A program made the position numbers and the translations under genes. Source: Mucilaginibacter mali (lineage in GTDB: Bacteria > Bacteroidota > Bacteroidia > Sphingobacteriales > Sphingobacteriaceae). Taken from it: DNA of 64,000 nucleotides. Where the stretch lies: positions 1,736,001-1,800,000 of the forward strand of contig NZ_CP054139.1 of NCBI RefSeq assembly GCF_013283875.1, in the 5' to 3' direction. A model generated the notes under the pieces. That model had not been told where the DNA came from and searched no databases. It worked only from the letters and a program-made list of their open reading frames with translations. Below, one piece after another: positions 40,759-51,015 of the stretch. The first letter of the stretch is position 1; the number at the start of each line of letters is the position of its first letter.

Positions 40759-42655
40759 CCAAAGCTACCGTATAGCTATCCGCATCGGCTACGGCCTGGT
40801 AAAAATCAACCAGATCCTGGTAGTTATCCTTACTGTAAGTGCCATCGTTCATTTGTAAATGCCTTTTGTACACCAGGTGCTGTCCGTTCACCTGCATGCT
40901 CACCGTATACTTGCCAAAAGGCTTTTCAATGCTCTTATTTAACAGCGATTTATCCGAATGGTAACCGACGGGCAAGGTATAGCTGATCTCGTCTTCCTCC
41001 ACATACCCGCGGTTAATATAAACATCGGTATTGCGATTGCGCACTTCATCGGGTACGTGGTTTATGCGATTGGCCAGGTTAACCTTAAAATAATACTTCC
41101 CCGAATTAAGCGAGGCAAATTCCCGGGCTTTTAGTTTAATGTTCTCGGTAGTTACAGCTTCGGTACTTTTGGCTTTGGTGAATTCCAATTTTTCGATATC
41201 GAGATTACTGATAGGGTAGGCTGCCTTGATGCCTTTTAACTGTTCGGTATAGGCCTCGTCGATAAAGCTGTCGCGGACATCATAATCCGTACCGCCAAAT
41301 TTGGTGATCATGGTACCCGAAAGCTCGCCCGCCGCGTCGATATTCAGATCGGCTTTGCGGCTGGTAATGTTTGCCGCGGCTGTATATTTTGGCGTATGCA
41401 TCAATTTGCCGCCGTTGGGCGTACAGGCCAATACCCAGCGGTCATCGGTAAAATCACCTAAAAAACCAAACGGGATAGTTTGGCTGGTGCACTCCAGCCA
41501 GGTAGTATCGCTTTTAAAAGGCACGCATAGTATCACATGGTCTCCCTGGTCCATGCTGGCAAAATCAGTCATAAAGCTTTTCTTTTTCGAGCCTGATTTT
41601 ACCACGCAATACCACGATTCGATATCTACCGCCTTCAACAGCGCATGCGTGTAATTTACTAAAGCCTTGCAATCGCCATAACTTGACTGATCTACATCCG
41701 AAGCTAAAAAGGGTTGGTACCCGCCAATGCCCACTTGTATGCTTACATAGCGGGTTTTTTGCTGCATGTATTCGTATATCTTTTTCGCCTTTAGTTTGGG
41801 GTCGGTAATGCCGGCCGTCAGTTGCTTCATGTTTGCCACGGTCTCATCCGGTAACTTATCACGGTTTAACAATAGCTTATCGTAGATCCATTTGCCCAGT
41901 TCCTGCCAGTTGGTGAACGAACCGCCGATACCCTCATAGCTGAATTTCTCCGGCGCTATCTTTACCATGGTCAGGTATTTGGATGCATCTGGACTATAAG
42001 GCTCGTACTTAACCGATTTTAAATTGCCCAAATGCCAGGCATAGGTTTTAAGCCCCTCTTTGTTGGTGCTTATTTCAACAGGGTTAGGGCTGTTGATCTC
42101 TTTATAATTGATCTTAAAACCGGGCTTGGCGGTAAACGAGAAATAGCTTTTCTCTACCGATACGCCGGTGCCTGGGTTGGGCTCCCAATCGTAAAAGTTA
42201 AGGGTTTGTTTCGATCGTACCTCATATTCGTACTCAACTGTGTACGGATAATCAATAACAGCAGGCTGGTAATGCTTCACACGGGAATCTTCAAACAGCG
42301 AGGAGTTGCTGGCAGCGCTGGCATCCTCGAAATCCTTTTCGGCAAATTTGCCTGTTAGTTTGCCGGCCGAATTATAAACCGCGCCTTTAATATACCTGAT
42401 GGTACAGCTTTTATTGTGCCAAACGCCAATTTCGGCATGCTGGTCGCCATTTTTGTTAAGGATGGTAATGGCCTCTTTGATATGATAGATCGTATTATCC
42501 AGATCCTTTACCTCAATCTCCTGGTCGCTATAACGGATCACCGCGCTTGAGTAAGCCAGCAGTGGCTGGGGGATAAGTGATGCATCATAATTTTGCTGCG
42601 CCCGTGCCGAAATAAAATACAGGCATGCGCCTGCTAATAACAAAAAGGCTCTCAT
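40745..42655 (-). CDS. DUF3857 transglutaminase-like secreted protein
   Basis: 636 residues. Signal peptide MRAFLLLAGACLYFISARAQ. A DUF3857 domain (about 55-220) is followed by a transglutaminase-like core (about 265-370) with the catalytic Cys in QSSYGDCKALVNYTHALL and a His in GDHVILC; the C-terminal part is a beta-rich domain. Such proteins occur in tandem pairs in Bacteroidota and their role is unknown. It follows its paralogue with no spacing: the stop TAG is joined directly to this ATG. Confidence 0.85.
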   Translation of the reverse strand: MRAFLLLAGACLYFISARAQQNYDASLIPQPLLAYSSAVIRYSDQEIEVKDLDNTIYHIKEAITILNKNGDQHAEIGVWHNKSCTIRYIKGAVYNSAGKLTGKFAEKDFEDASAASNSSLFEDSRVKHYQPAVIDYPYTVEYEYEVRSKQTLNFYDWEPNPGTGVSVEKSYFSFTAKPGFKINYKEINSPNPVEISTNKEGLKTYAWHLGNLKSVKYEPYSPDASKYLTMVKIAPEKFSYEGIGGSFTNWQELGKWIYDKLLLNRDKLPDETVANMKQLTAGITDPKLKAKKIYEYMQQKTRYVSIQVGIGGYQPFLASDVDQSSYGDCKALVNYTHALLKAVDIESWYCVVKSGSKKKSFMTDFASMDQGDHVILCVPFKSDTTWLECTSQTIPFGFLGDFTDDRWVLACTPNGGKLMHTPKYTAAANITSRKADLNIDAAGELSGTMITKFGGTDYDVRDSFIDEAYTEQLKGIKAAYPISNLDIEKLEFTKAKSTEAVTTENIKLKAREFASLNSGKYYFKVNLANRINHVPDEVRNRNTDVYINRGYVEEDEISYTLPVGYHSDKSLLNKSIEKPFGKYTVSMQVNGQHLVYKRHLQMNDGTYSKDNYQDLVDFYQAVADADSYTVALVKNN

Positions 42656-44629
42656 CTATTTCTTCTTCAAAATAACTTCGGTGTTCTCAGCCTGGATGAT
42701 CTTATTGAAAATTTCCTTCAGGTAAGGATACTCACTGGGCGAATAAATAGAGCGATTAAACTGGGTGCTATGCGAAAATGTTAAGCCATCCTCCAGTTTC
42801 TCGTACGACACAATAAAGCGGCCACCACTTAATGGCATAGACAGCGCCACATTTTGCGGCATGGTTTCCACCTCAAAATCCTTGGGGAGGTGCAGTGTTA
42901 AGATAAATTTATCATCGTACATGGCACCCCTGTCTACCGGGTAATTACGTTCCTGCAGCTTGAATGGATTCTCGCCAACACGGTCCACAATGAATGGATT
43001 AAAAGAAAAACGCGAGTTGTTCAGATCGCTATAAGCATCTATCTCGATCTCGTATTTTTCGGACAGTGGCTTATCGAGACTATCAAGGCCAATTATTTCC
43101 GATTTTAAGATCTTTATCTTCTTCAGTTTGTTATCCAGGTTCTCTACATACTCATCAACCGAGTTGAATTTTTTAATGGCCCTGCGTTTATCAAGGGCTT
43201 CGTAACCAAACGAATAATTCATCATCGTACCCTTGATCTTACCATTATCCTGCAGGGTAAGATCAAATGCATAGGTCCTTGTTTTCTTGGCCGGCGCTAC
43301 CAGGTCTATCCAGTACGATGGCTTATCCATATTCATCACCCGGCCCTGGTCGTTAATACAATCCATAGGGATCAGGCCAAAGGGCAGCAGCGGATCGGTG
43401 GCATCCAACAGGTAGCTTTTATCGCCGATGTTGGCTTTTGCTATCACATAGTTAAAGTCGCTTTCCACAGGATATAGCTTGTTTACCACACCATGATCAC
43501 GCGTAGACAGCAGTACCGCCTCTGTGTTGATATTGGCGGCATTTAAAGCGGCTATCAGCGATAAGTTAATATCAGCCACGCTGCCCGAGTGGCTTTCAAA
43601 AGCCTTTTTTATACCATCATCGCTGCCCCAGCCGTAAAATTTATTCCATTTGAAGTTTTTTTGCACCAATTGATAAATCGCCTGCGCTTTGGCTAAGTCG
43701 TCTTTTTTACCAGCTATTGCATCCTGTATCTTATCCTTCATAGCCCCGGTGCGCCTTACCTGGTTGCCAAAATTCTCGTCGTGCTTCATGTCATAATCAA
43801 CATCTTTCCAATCTTTGGTTACCCGCATTTTCGCGCCGGTATTTAAATCGGTGTAATCAGACATTTCGAAATAAATGGCCGACATGAAATTCTTCGGCGC
43901 GGTCATATAATCCTCGGGGATAAACGCCGGGATATCGGCCATAATATAGTTGATCTTCGAACAATCGCACTTGATGCCGCCACCCGGCGAAAAGCACTCC
44001 CTTTCCAGCTCGGCTGGGTTTTTGGTGAGCTTGAGCGAGCCGCGTAACGATACATTGTAGTTGTAGATGGCCGGCAAATGCGCCTCGTACTCCGAATATA
44101 TTTTGGGTATGGTAGACTGGAAGTGCCAGGTCCTGAACGTAAAGCGCAGCGGCGTTTCTAAATGATATTTGTATTCGATAATGCTACCCTTACGCAGGTT
44201 GGGCATGGTGAATTTTACGATATCCCAATACCGGTTCTCCTTAACGTGGAAGATCTGCTTCGGGTCGAGTTCGGTTTTATGTACTGCCCCGCTTTCGTCC
44301 TGGTAATAGGTTACCGCTTCAATTTGGCTGACTTCCTCGTAGCTGTTATTGTCGATCTTATAAATGGGTATTTCGATGGTCCCCTGGGCAAAGGCGGTAT
44401 TGTCGAATATTTTTATCTTGCTGTGATATTCAAATACCAGCGGGATGTGTTCGCCGCTGCTGATCCATGCCTTGCCAAACTCTTTCAACACCACCGCGTG
44501 CGCTGATGTGTCTTTGGCATATTTCTGCATATTTATTTCCTCAAGACTGTATTGGCCAAATGGGAAATCCTGTGCCTTAAGCACAAAAGGGGCTGTGAAT
44601 AGGAGTAATAATAGTAAAGGTTTTTTCAT
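42656..44629 (-). CDS. DUF3857 transglutaminase-like paralogue, catalytic Cys missing
   Basis: About 657 residues from ATG 44629, which opens a signal peptide (MKKPLLLLLLFTAPFVLKAQ); the frame runs another 104 codons upstream without support. A DUF3857 domain comes first. In the transglutaminase-like region the expected Gly-x-Cys-x-Asp reads SGSVADINLSLI, with Val in place of Cys; the His-like part is STRDHGVVNKLYP. It appears to be an inactive partner of the downstream protein, with which it is joined TAG-ATG. Confidence 0.83.
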   Translation of the reverse strand: MKKPLLLLLLFTAPFVLKAQDFPFGQYSLEEINMQKYAKDTSAHAVVLKEFGKAWISSGEHIPLVFEYHSKIKIFDNTAFAQGTIEIPIYKIDNNSYEEVSQIEAVTYYQDESGAVHKTELDPKQIFHVKENRYWDIVKFTMPNLRKGSIIEYKYHLETPLRFTFRTWHFQSTIPKIYSEYEAHLPAIYNYNVSLRGSLKLTKNPAELERECFSPGGGIKCDCSKINYIMADIPAFIPEDYMTAPKNFMSAIYFEMSDYTDLNTGAKMRVTKDWKDVDYDMKHDENFGNQVRRTGAMKDKIQDAIAGKKDDLAKAQAIYQLVQKNFKWNKFYGWGSDDGIKKAFESHSGSVADINLSLIAALNAANINTEAVLLSTRDHGVVNKLYPVESDFNYVIAKANIGDKSYLLDATDPLLPFGLIPMDCINDQGRVMNMDKPSYWIDLVAPAKKTRTYAFDLTLQDNGKIKGTMMNYSFGYEALDKRRAIKKFNSVDEYVENLDNKLKKIKILKSEIIGLDSLDKPLSEKYEIEIDAYSDLNNSRFSFNPFIVDRVGENPFKLQERNYPVDRGAMYDDKFILTLHLPKDFEVETMPQNVALSMPLSGGRFIVSYEKLEDGLTFSHSTQFNRSIYSPSEYPYLKEIFNKIIQAENTEVILKKK

Positions 44630-44715
44630 CAAGGTTAATATAATAACGGGTATTAAGTTATCAATTAGTTTAATCAAAATAAAAAAAAGGGAAAAATAGA
44701 CACCCGTATTATGCA

Positions 44716-44723
44716 TACTTTTG
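44716..44723 (+). promoter_or_regulatory. TAnnTTTG -7 box of the 44754 exonuclease gene
   Basis: TACTTTTG ends 30 bases before the ATG at 44754, in the divergent gap between this gene and the DUF3857 pair. Confidence 0.5.
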
Positions 44724-44753
44724 CTGACCTTTGCCATCGAATTTACTGCCTGA

Positions 44754-45758
44754 ATGAAATTAAAACTAAAAAGACCGCTCGCGTTTTTCGATATCGAAGC
44801 AACGGGAATTAATATAGGTGCCGATCGTATTGTTGAACTGTCTGTTATTAAGCTACACCCCGATGGCAGCGAAGAGGTAAAAACCTGGCGCGTTAACCCG
44901 GGTATGCCCATCCCGCTGGAATCATCGTTGATACATGGCATTTATGATGAACATATTGCGAACGAGCAATTGTTTAAGGCCTTAGGTACCGAAATAGCCG
45001 AATTTATTGGCGATAGCGACCTTGCCGGATATAATTCAAACAAGTTTGATATCCCCATGCTGATGGAGGAGTTTATGCGTGCGGGGATTGATTTTAGTTT
45101 AGATAACCGCCATTTTGTAGATGTGCAAAACATCTTCCACCAGATGGAGCAGCGCACATTGAAGGCCGCCTACCAGTTTTATTGCCAAAAGGATATTATA
45201 AACGCCCACTCGGCCGAGGCGGATACCCGTGCCACCATGGAAGTTTTGCTGGCGCAGATAGAAAAATACGAACTGACGGAGTGGGAAGATAAACAAGGCA
45301 AACGCAGTATCCCGGTTGTAGGTGATGTGGAAGCATTGCACAAGTTCACTAACCTTAACCGCACAGTTGATTTTGCCGGCCGTATGGTTTACGACGAAGA
45401 GGGTAACGAACTCTTCAACTTCGGTAAGCACAAAGGTAAAAAGGTAGAGGAGGTGTTCAGCATCGAACCAAGTTATTACTCATGGATGATGCAGGGCGAT
45501 TTTCCTTTATATACCAAAAAGCAACTGGAAGGTATTTATAACCGCTGGAACACCAAGCGCCAGGCCGAACGCCAGTCGCGCCCGGCGCAGCCACCCAAGC
45601 CATCTGCCGAAGTTCAGCAGAAAAAGGAAGCCGTAAGGGATTTTAAGAATAACAATAACTATCAGCAAAAGCCTTTTAAACGTAAGGATGACACCCCGGC
45701 CAAACCGGTTAACGACGATATGCTGGCCGCGCTAAAGGATAAGTTTAAAAAAGGTTAA
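44754..45758 (+). CDS. DEDDh 3'-5' exonuclease (DnaQ-like) with C-terminal extension
   Basis: 334 residues. The exonuclease domain (about 8-175) shows Exo I FFDIEATGI, Exo II NSNKFDIPML and Exo III HSAEADTRATME, so the DEDDh set is complete. A second small domain (about 215-262, LFNFGKHKGKKVEEVF, YSWMMQGDFPLYTKKQ) matches the extension found in ExoX-like proteins. A low-complexity polar tail (Pro, Lys, Gln, Asn) follows. Likely role is DNA repair or proofreading, not the Pol III core. The stop overlaps the convergent gene by 14 bases. Confidence 0.88.
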   Translation: MKLKLKRPLAFFDIEATGINIGADRIVELSVIKLHPDGSEEVKTWRVNPGMPIPLESSLIHGIYDEHIANEQLFKALGTEIAEFIGDSDLAGYNSNKFDIPMLMEEFMRAGIDFSLDNRHFVDVQNIFHQMEQRTLKAAYQFYCQKDIINAHSAEADTRATMEVLLAQIEKYELTEWEDKQGKRSIPVVGDVEALHKFTNLNRTVDFAGRMVYDEEGNELFNFGKHKGKKVEEVFSIEPSYYSWMMQGDFPLYTKKQLEGIYNRWNTKRQAERQSRPAQPPKPSAEVQQKKEAVRDFKNNNNYQQKPFKRKDDTPAKPVNDDMLAALKDKFKKG

Positions 45759-46599
45759 GGAATTTCTTAGCCGGATAGTAAGGTTTATTGATCGGTCCCT
45801 CGTCGCTGAGGAGTACGTTGAGCGTTGGTGATGAAAGTACTTTCCGAATATCCATCTTTTTGCCGTTCACCCAAACATCGCGCTGAATGAGGCGTATGCC
45901 GTGGCTGTAATCGGCCCAGGTGTTTAAGTGTTTGGCATACACCAGCTGTATAGCCTTGCCGTTTAACCTATGCCAGCCGTATATAACTACATGATAAGCA
46001 GAGGTGTCGTTGTAGATGCGATTAGATATAATTACATCCTTTTTATCACCTGCCGTTAAATTGCCTTGTGTATACCTGTTACCCAAGCTATCCAATTGAG
46101 ACCGTACCATTTGGTTGTGCCTGATAAATATCGGCATCGTTGTCATTGCCTGTGTGGGCGGAATTGGCAAAGGTGAAAGCTTAATTTGGGCATACTGATA
46201 GATCGTGTCTGAGAGTTGTCTCGTCGGCAGGCTGCACTTTAACTTATTGGCCACACGCTGCGCCAGGCCGGGCGTCATCGGGCAATAAAAGTAATCGGCA
46301 TCGGTACCTATAGCAATATAATCGGGCAACACATAATAACTGATCACCATTCGCTGATAATTAACCTTCATCGAATCGGTTATTAATACCAACTTCCGGT
46401 AAAAATTGGGGATATTGCCTTGTTTGATGGCTTTGTAGATAATGTTCTCCCTATCCTTTAAACTTAACGCGGTGTCGCTTACCGACTGAGCGAACTGGCT
46501 GCCAGTCAACGCGTCAGGCCTTCTGTCCCTTATTTTTAAAACCTGGGCATTTATACAGATGGGGATAAACAGTGCGAATAGGAGCAGGCGTAACATCAT
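45745..46599 (-). CDS. Secreted hypothetical protein
   Basis: 284 residues with a signal peptide ([19 protein letters not shown]). The mature part is soluble, mixed alpha/beta, without recognised motif; conserved-looking stretches are [20 protein letters not shown] and [17 protein letters not shown]. It overlaps the end of queG by 4 bases (ATGA), so the two are translated together, but a functional tie to tRNA modification is unlikely for an exported protein. Confidence 0.65.
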   Translation of the reverse strand: MMLRLLLFALFIPICINAQVLKIRDRRPDALTGSQFAQSVSDTALSLKDRENIIYKAIKQGNIPNFYRKLVLITDSMKVNYQRMVISYYVLPDYIAIGTDADYFYCPMTPGLAQRVANKLKCSLPTRQLSDTIYQYAQIKLSPLPIPPTQAMTTMPIFIRHNQMVRSQLDSLGNRYTQGNLTAGDKKDVIISNRIYNDTSAYHVVIYGWHRLNGKAIQLVYAKHLNTWADYSHGIRLIQRDVWVNGKKMDIRKVLSSPTLNVLLSDEGPINKPYYPAKKFLNLF

Positions 46600-47522
46600 T
46601 TTATAAAATCAATATTACGCTTTAATCCGGCAAATTTGGTACGCTTTACCGCCGATCCTTTAAATAACTTCTGAAAAGTTTCTTCGGTGATATCCTCCCA
46701 TTCTTTTTTGCTGATGCCCAACAGATCGGGATGGGGTTTAAAAGCCGGTTCGTTATGCAATACTGAGAACTTGTTCCATGGACAAACATCCTGGCAAACA
46801 TCGCACCCGAACATCCAGTCGTTGTTTTGCCCTTTAAATTCCTGTGGTAACTCGTTTTTTAATTCGATGGTGAGATAAGAGATACAGCGGCTGCCATCAA
46901 CCACATAAGGCGCCACGATAGCCTCGGTAGGGCAGGCGTCGATACAGCGGGTGCAGGTACCGCAATGATCGGCGGTGGGTTCTATATCGTATTCCAGGTC
47001 AATATCTACGATCAGTTCGGCCAGGAAGAAGAACGAGCCCGAACGTTGATTGATGAGATTGGTGTTTTTGCCTATCCAACCTAAACCAGCCTTTTTGGCC
47101 CAGGCCTTATCCAACACCGGTGCCGAATCTACAAAGGCCCTGCCGCCAACCTCGCCTATATTATCCTGCATAAATTGCAGCAGTTGCTTCAGTTTGTCTT
47201 TAATAACGGTATGATAATCGGTACCGTAAGCATATTTAGATATTTTGGGTGCCGATGGATCGGCTTGCTTTTCATCAGTATAATAATTCAAAGCCATGGA
47301 TATAACTGACTTTGCCCCATCAACCAGCAGGCGCGGATCGAGGCGCTTATCAAAGTAGTTTTCCATGTACTGCATCTCGCCGTGCCTGCCGGCTTTAAGC
47401 CAGGCCTCTAAGCGCGGGGCTTCGTCCTCCAAAAAGCCAGCCCTGGCAATACCGCAAAACATAAAGCCCAGGCGTTTGGCCTCGGCTTTTATTAGTTTGC
47501 TGTATTCGGCACGGTTAAGCAT
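46596..47522 (-). CDS. queG: Epoxyqueuosine reductase
   Basis: 308 residues; performs the last step of queuosine synthesis in tRNA. Two 4Fe-4S motifs are complete: [15 protein letters not shown] and [11 protein letters not shown]. The catalytic-Asp region and corrinoid site lie in [20 protein letters not shown] with [10 protein letters not shown]. Length is slightly short of the E. coli enzyme (379), which carries C-terminal HEAT repeats absent here, as in many QueG. TATCTTTG ends 4 bases before the ATG, suggesting an almost leaderless mRNA. Confidence 0.93.
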   Translation of the reverse strand: MLNRAEYSKLIKAEAKRLGFMFCGIARAGFLEDEAPRLEAWLKAGRHGEMQYMENYFDKRLDPRLLVDGAKSVISMALNYYTDEKQADPSAPKISKYAYGTDYHTVIKDKLKQLLQFMQDNIGEVGGRAFVDSAPVLDKAWAKKAGLGWIGKNTNLINQRSGSFFFLAELIVDIDLEYDIEPTADHCGTCTRCIDACPTEAIVAPYVVDGSRCISYLTIELKNELPQEFKGQNNDWMFGCDVCQDVCPWNKFSVLHNEPAFKPHPDLLGISKKEWEDITEETFQKLFKGSAVKRTKFAGLKRNIDFIK

Positions 47523-47526
47523 TGTG

Positions 47527-47534
47527 CAAAGATA
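47527..47534 (-). promoter_or_regulatory. TAnnTTTG box 4 bases before queG
   Basis: On the minus strand TATCTTTG is followed by CACA and the queG ATG, the same arrangement as at 40618. Confidence 0.5.
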
Positions 47535-47584
47535 GGGTTTAATGATTAGAGATTAGTTGGTTGAAGATCAGGTTCTACTCCAAA

Positions 47585-47622
47585 CAAAAAAGACTTACGA
47601 AGTTTTTTAAACTTCGTAAGTC
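47585..47622 (-). terminator. Terminator of the polysaccharide deacetylase gene
   Basis: GACTTACGAAGTTT (47592-47605) and AAACTTCGTAAGTC (47609-47622) form a perfect 14-bp stem. On the minus strand TTTTTTGTTTG follows. Confidence 0.8.
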
Positions 47623-47640
47623 CCGAATAATTATCTACCC

Positions 47641-47724
47641 GTCATGTTGAGCGATAGCGAAACATCCCCGGCTGTGCAATTCCGCTCTGCTTATCGGGGA
47701 TCCTTCGCTGCCGCTCAGGATGAC
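47641..47724. repeat. Palindromic repeat family A, copy 2 (inverted)
   Basis: GTCATGTTGAGCGATAGCGA plus AACATCCCCG (47641-47670) is mirrored by 47695-47724 with several differences. The centre, read in reverse, is TAAGCAGAGCGGAATTGC, shared with copy 1 at 19720-19804. Confidence 0.75.
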
Positions 47725-47742
47725 GAACTATTGCAATAGGCC

Positions 47743-48573
47743 TTAAAAACTCTGCCTGATACTCGTACTCAAAGTCTTGGGGCTCCAGTAACCGCTGGTA
47801 ATAATACGGCGAATGGTAAACAGCGGATCCTGAGGGTCGCGTTTATCAGCCAATGAGAATGCCGCCTTAAAGCCATGCTCCTTGATACCGGCAATAGCCG
47901 ACTTGTTCCACAAACCGAACGGATAGGCGAAGTATTGCAGTTTTTTACCGGTGATCTCTTCCAGCTTTTTGGTTGGCTTATCAATTTGGGTAACCCAATC
48001 GTCGGTTGGCTTGGTAGTAACCTTGCCATTTTTGCCGATGATCTTCAATACCGAGTTGTGCGAGTATTTGGTAACCATGTGGTGGTCCCAGGTATGGCTG
48101 CCGATGATGTTACCCTCGTCAGATAGTTTTTTGACCATGTCAGGCGTCATGTAATGCGGGCGGCCTAATGATACGGTCATCACAAAATAAACCGCTTTAA
48201 AGTGGTATTTCTTCAACTCAGGATTGGCGATAGTGAATTGGTCCAGGTCGGTATCGTCAAACGTTAGCATGATGGGTTTGCTCGGTAAAGCTGCGCCGGT
48301 TGTAAGATATGCGTATAATTGATCGGGCAGGATGGTATGATAACCGCTATCGGCCAGCATTTTCATGTGCGCTTTAAAAACGCCGATAGGGCAGATATAG
48401 TCCTTAGCATTTTTTGAATCTTTAGCGGTCCAGTCGCGTATTTGGTGATAGCATAAAATAGGTACTTGTTTACGGGCCAGTATAGCAGCGGCATTTCCCT
48501 GCGCCGAAGCTGATGATACCATGCCTGAAAATAATAAACCGGCCAAAGCGGCCTTTACGGATATTTTAAACAT
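47743..48573 (-). CDS. Secreted polysaccharide deacetylase (NodB-like)
   Basis: 276 residues with a signal peptide (MFKISVKAALAGLLFSGMVS, cleavage near ASA-QG). NodB motifs: CYHQIRD near the start, motif 1 LTFDDTDLD with the catalytic base and metal Asp, motif 2 SHTWDHH with the metal His pair, and AYPFGLWN later. It would remove acetyl groups from cell-wall or exopolysaccharide in the periplasm or outside. The family A repeat and terminator lie downstream. Confidence 0.87.
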   Translation of the reverse strand: MFKISVKAALAGLLFSGMVSSASAQGNAAAILARKQVPILCYHQIRDWTAKDSKNAKDYICPIGVFKAHMKMLADSGYHTILPDQLYAYLTTGAALPSKPIMLTFDDTDLDQFTIANPELKKYHFKAVYFVMTVSLGRPHYMTPDMVKKLSDEGNIIGSHTWDHHMVTKYSHNSVLKIIGKNGKVTTKPTDDWVTQIDKPTKKLEEITGKKLQYFAYPFGLWNKSAIAGIKEHGFKAAFSLADKRDPQDPLFTIRRIITSGYWSPKTLSTSIRQSF

Positions 48574-48685
48574 ATTATGCGGGTATTGTGATTAAACAGA
48601 GGCTAAAATAAATTTATTTAAACAGGATAAAAATTTAAGTTTTAAACAACCCATATAAATTTTTACCCTGTTTAATTGATGGCGA

Positions 48686-50971
48686 TTACTTTTCGGTAGA
48701 TAATGAATAGGGTACCGCGTTGTCCTTAATACCCCGTTGCTTATTTGGTACCGGGGCCATTTTGATGTCGATCACCGCGCCTTTTTGCAGGGCCGAATGG
48801 CTTAGCCAGGTCATATCGTAAGGTTTGCCGTTATAGGTCAGACTGCTTACATAGCGGTTGCCGGCGCTGTTAGTTGGCGAATTGATCACCACTTTTTTGC
48901 CGTTTTCTAAATTGAGCGTCGCTTTCTTAAACAGCGGTGCGCCTAATACATACTGATCGGTTGCCGGGCAAACAGGGTAGAAGCCCATAGCCGAGAATAC
49001 ATACCAAGCCGATGTTTGGCCATTATCTTCGTCGCCGCAATAGCCATCAGGGGTAGCTTTGTACAGGCGGTTCATGGCTTCGCGCACCCAGTATTGAGTT
49101 TTCCATGGCGCGCCGGCATAGTTATACAGGTAAAGCATATGCTGAATAGGCTGGTTACCATGCGCGTACTGGCCCATATTCATGATCTGCATCTCGCGGA
49201 TCTCGTGGATCACATCGCCATAATAGCTGTCGTCAAATATCGGCGGCAGGGTGAACACCGAATCCAGTTTATTTACAAAGGCCTTTTTGCCGCCCATTAA
49301 ACCGATAAGGCCGTTGATATCGTGGAAAACGCTCCAGCTATAGTGCCAGCTGTTGCCCTCGGTAAAGGCATCACCCCATTTAAACGGATTAAACGGCGAC
49401 TGGAAGCTGCCATCCTTATTTTTACCGCGCATTAAACCTGTCTGCGGGTCGAACAGGTTTTTGTAGTTCATCGCGCGCTTTTTGTAGATCTCAATTTCAG
49501 ACGCAGGTTTGCCCAGTTTTTTACCTAATTGGTAGATGGTAAAATCATCATAAGCATATTCCAGCGTACGGGCGGCGTTCTCATTGATCTTCACATCATA
49601 AGGCACATAACCCAGTGTGTTGTAATATTCAACACCGGTACGGCCGGTACCGCCCGGGCCAACGGCATTAGCACCGTGTATAAGCGCCTCGTAAAGTTTG
49701 TTGATATCATAGCCACGACCGCCCTTAATATAAGCGTCGGACACGATGGATGCCGAGTTGTTACCTATCATGATCGGCGCGTAACCCGGGCTGCTCCACT
49801 CGGGTAGCCAGCCGCCCTCTTTGTAATCGTTTATCAAACCTTCTTGCATCTCCTTGTTAATGGATGGATACATCAGGTTAAGGAATGGGTACAGCGCGCG
49901 GAAGGTATCCCAAAAACCGGTCCCTGCAAACATATAGCCCGGGTAGGTTTGGCCGGTGTACGGGCTCCAGTGCACGGGTTTGTTGTTCGCATCAATCTCA
50001 TATAACTTGTTGGGGAAGAACAGCATGCGGTACAGGCAGCTATAAAAAGTGCGTGCCTGATCTACCGAACCACCCTCAACCTGTATGCGGCTCAGGGTTT
50101 TATTCCAGGTGGCTTTGGCGTTGGTCATGGTGGTGTTGAAGCTGTTGCTCCCGATCTCGCGTTTTAGGTTCAGTTCAGCTTGCTCAAAGCTGATGAACGA
50201 TGAAGCCACACGCATGTTCACCGTTTCGCCCTTGCGCGTTTTAAAGCCGATAACCGCGCCTACGTGGTTAGCCGTTAATTCTAAGGAGTCTTTCACAATT
50301 ATCGAATCCTTCCAGGCGCTGGCCAGCGTAAACGGCTTATCTACATAAATAACAAAGTAGTTTTTAAAGTTGGTTAACCTGCTGCGGGCATATTTTTTGG
50401 TATACCCGATGATCTTGTTTTCGGCCGGGATGATCTTGATATACGATCCGCGGTCTAAGGCATCGATAACGATGGTCGAATTATCACTTTTGGGATAAGT
50501 GAACCGGAATTGCGCCGCACGTTCGGTGGCGGTCATTTCGGTAGTGATATCATGATCGGCAAGGTAAACGCTGTAATAATAAGGCTTAGATACCTCGGCT
50601 TTATGACTGAACCAGCTGGCCCGCGCGTTCTCCGAAAGCTTGATGCCACCGGTAGCCGGCATAATACAAAACTGACCGTAATCATTCATCCACGGCGATG
50701 GCTGGTGGGTTTGTTTGAAGCCCTTCAGCTTGTCGGCATCGTAGGTATAGGCCCAGCCGTTACCCATTTTGCCGGTTTGCGGCGTCCAGAAATTCATGCC
50801 CCAGGGCACAGCTACAGCAGGGTAGGTGTTACCGTTAGACAGATCGGGCTTTGATGCCGAACCCATCAGCGGGTTGGCATATTCTACCGGATCAATAACC
50901 TTGTTAACCATTTGCGCTTGCGAAGCGATCGCCGCTCCGGCAAAAAGCATCGTCAATAATGTTTTTCTCAT
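48686..50971 (-). CDS. GH92 family alpha-mannosidase
   Basis: 761 residues with signal peptide MRKTLLTMLFAGAAIASQAQ. GH92 landmarks are VEYANPLMGSASKPD, GNTYPAVAVPWGMNFWTPQ, the catalytic-domain stretch GTGFWDTFRALYPFLN, and GYCGDEDNGQTSAWYVFSAM with FYPVCP. These calcium-dependent exo-acting enzymes cleave alpha-mannosides of N-glycans or mannans outside the cytoplasm. No SusCD pair or regulator is adjacent, so it is not in a typical polysaccharide-utilisation locus. Confidence 0.92.
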   Translation of the reverse strand: MRKTLLTMLFAGAAIASQAQMVNKVIDPVEYANPLMGSASKPDLSNGNTYPAVAVPWGMNFWTPQTGKMGNGWAYTYDADKLKGFKQTHQPSPWMNDYGQFCIMPATGGIKLSENARASWFSHKAEVSKPYYYSVYLADHDITTEMTATERAAQFRFTYPKSDNSTIVIDALDRGSYIKIIPAENKIIGYTKKYARSRLTNFKNYFVIYVDKPFTLASAWKDSIIVKDSLELTANHVGAVIGFKTRKGETVNMRVASSFISFEQAELNLKREIGSNSFNTTMTNAKATWNKTLSRIQVEGGSVDQARTFYSCLYRMLFFPNKLYEIDANNKPVHWSPYTGQTYPGYMFAGTGFWDTFRALYPFLNLMYPSINKEMQEGLINDYKEGGWLPEWSSPGYAPIMIGNNSASIVSDAYIKGGRGYDINKLYEALIHGANAVGPGGTGRTGVEYYNTLGYVPYDVKINENAARTLEYAYDDFTIYQLGKKLGKPASEIEIYKKRAMNYKNLFDPQTGLMRGKNKDGSFQSPFNPFKWGDAFTEGNSWHYSWSVFHDINGLIGLMGGKKAFVNKLDSVFTLPPIFDDSYYGDVIHEIREMQIMNMGQYAHGNQPIQHMLYLYNYAGAPWKTQYWVREAMNRLYKATPDGYCGDEDNGQTSAWYVFSAMGFYPVCPATDQYVLGAPLFKKATLNLENGKKVVINSPTNSAGNRYVSSLTYNGKPYDMTWLSHSALQKGAVIDIKMAPVPNKQRGIKDNAVPYSLSTEK

Positions 50972-51015
50972 CTCAATGGATGTATTAGTCAGTAAATATA
51001 ATAGTTAAGTAAATG

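Noticed and set aside
44630-44941. Upstream extension of the second DUF3857 gene by 104 codons
   Set aside because: A standard signal peptide starts at 44629, and the extension runs through the divergent promoter and start of the exonuclease gene.
48686-50971. GH92 gene as part of a polysaccharide-utilisation locus
   Set aside because: No SusC/SusD pair, sensor or other glycosidase is adjacent; only a deacetylase lies nearby with its own terminator.
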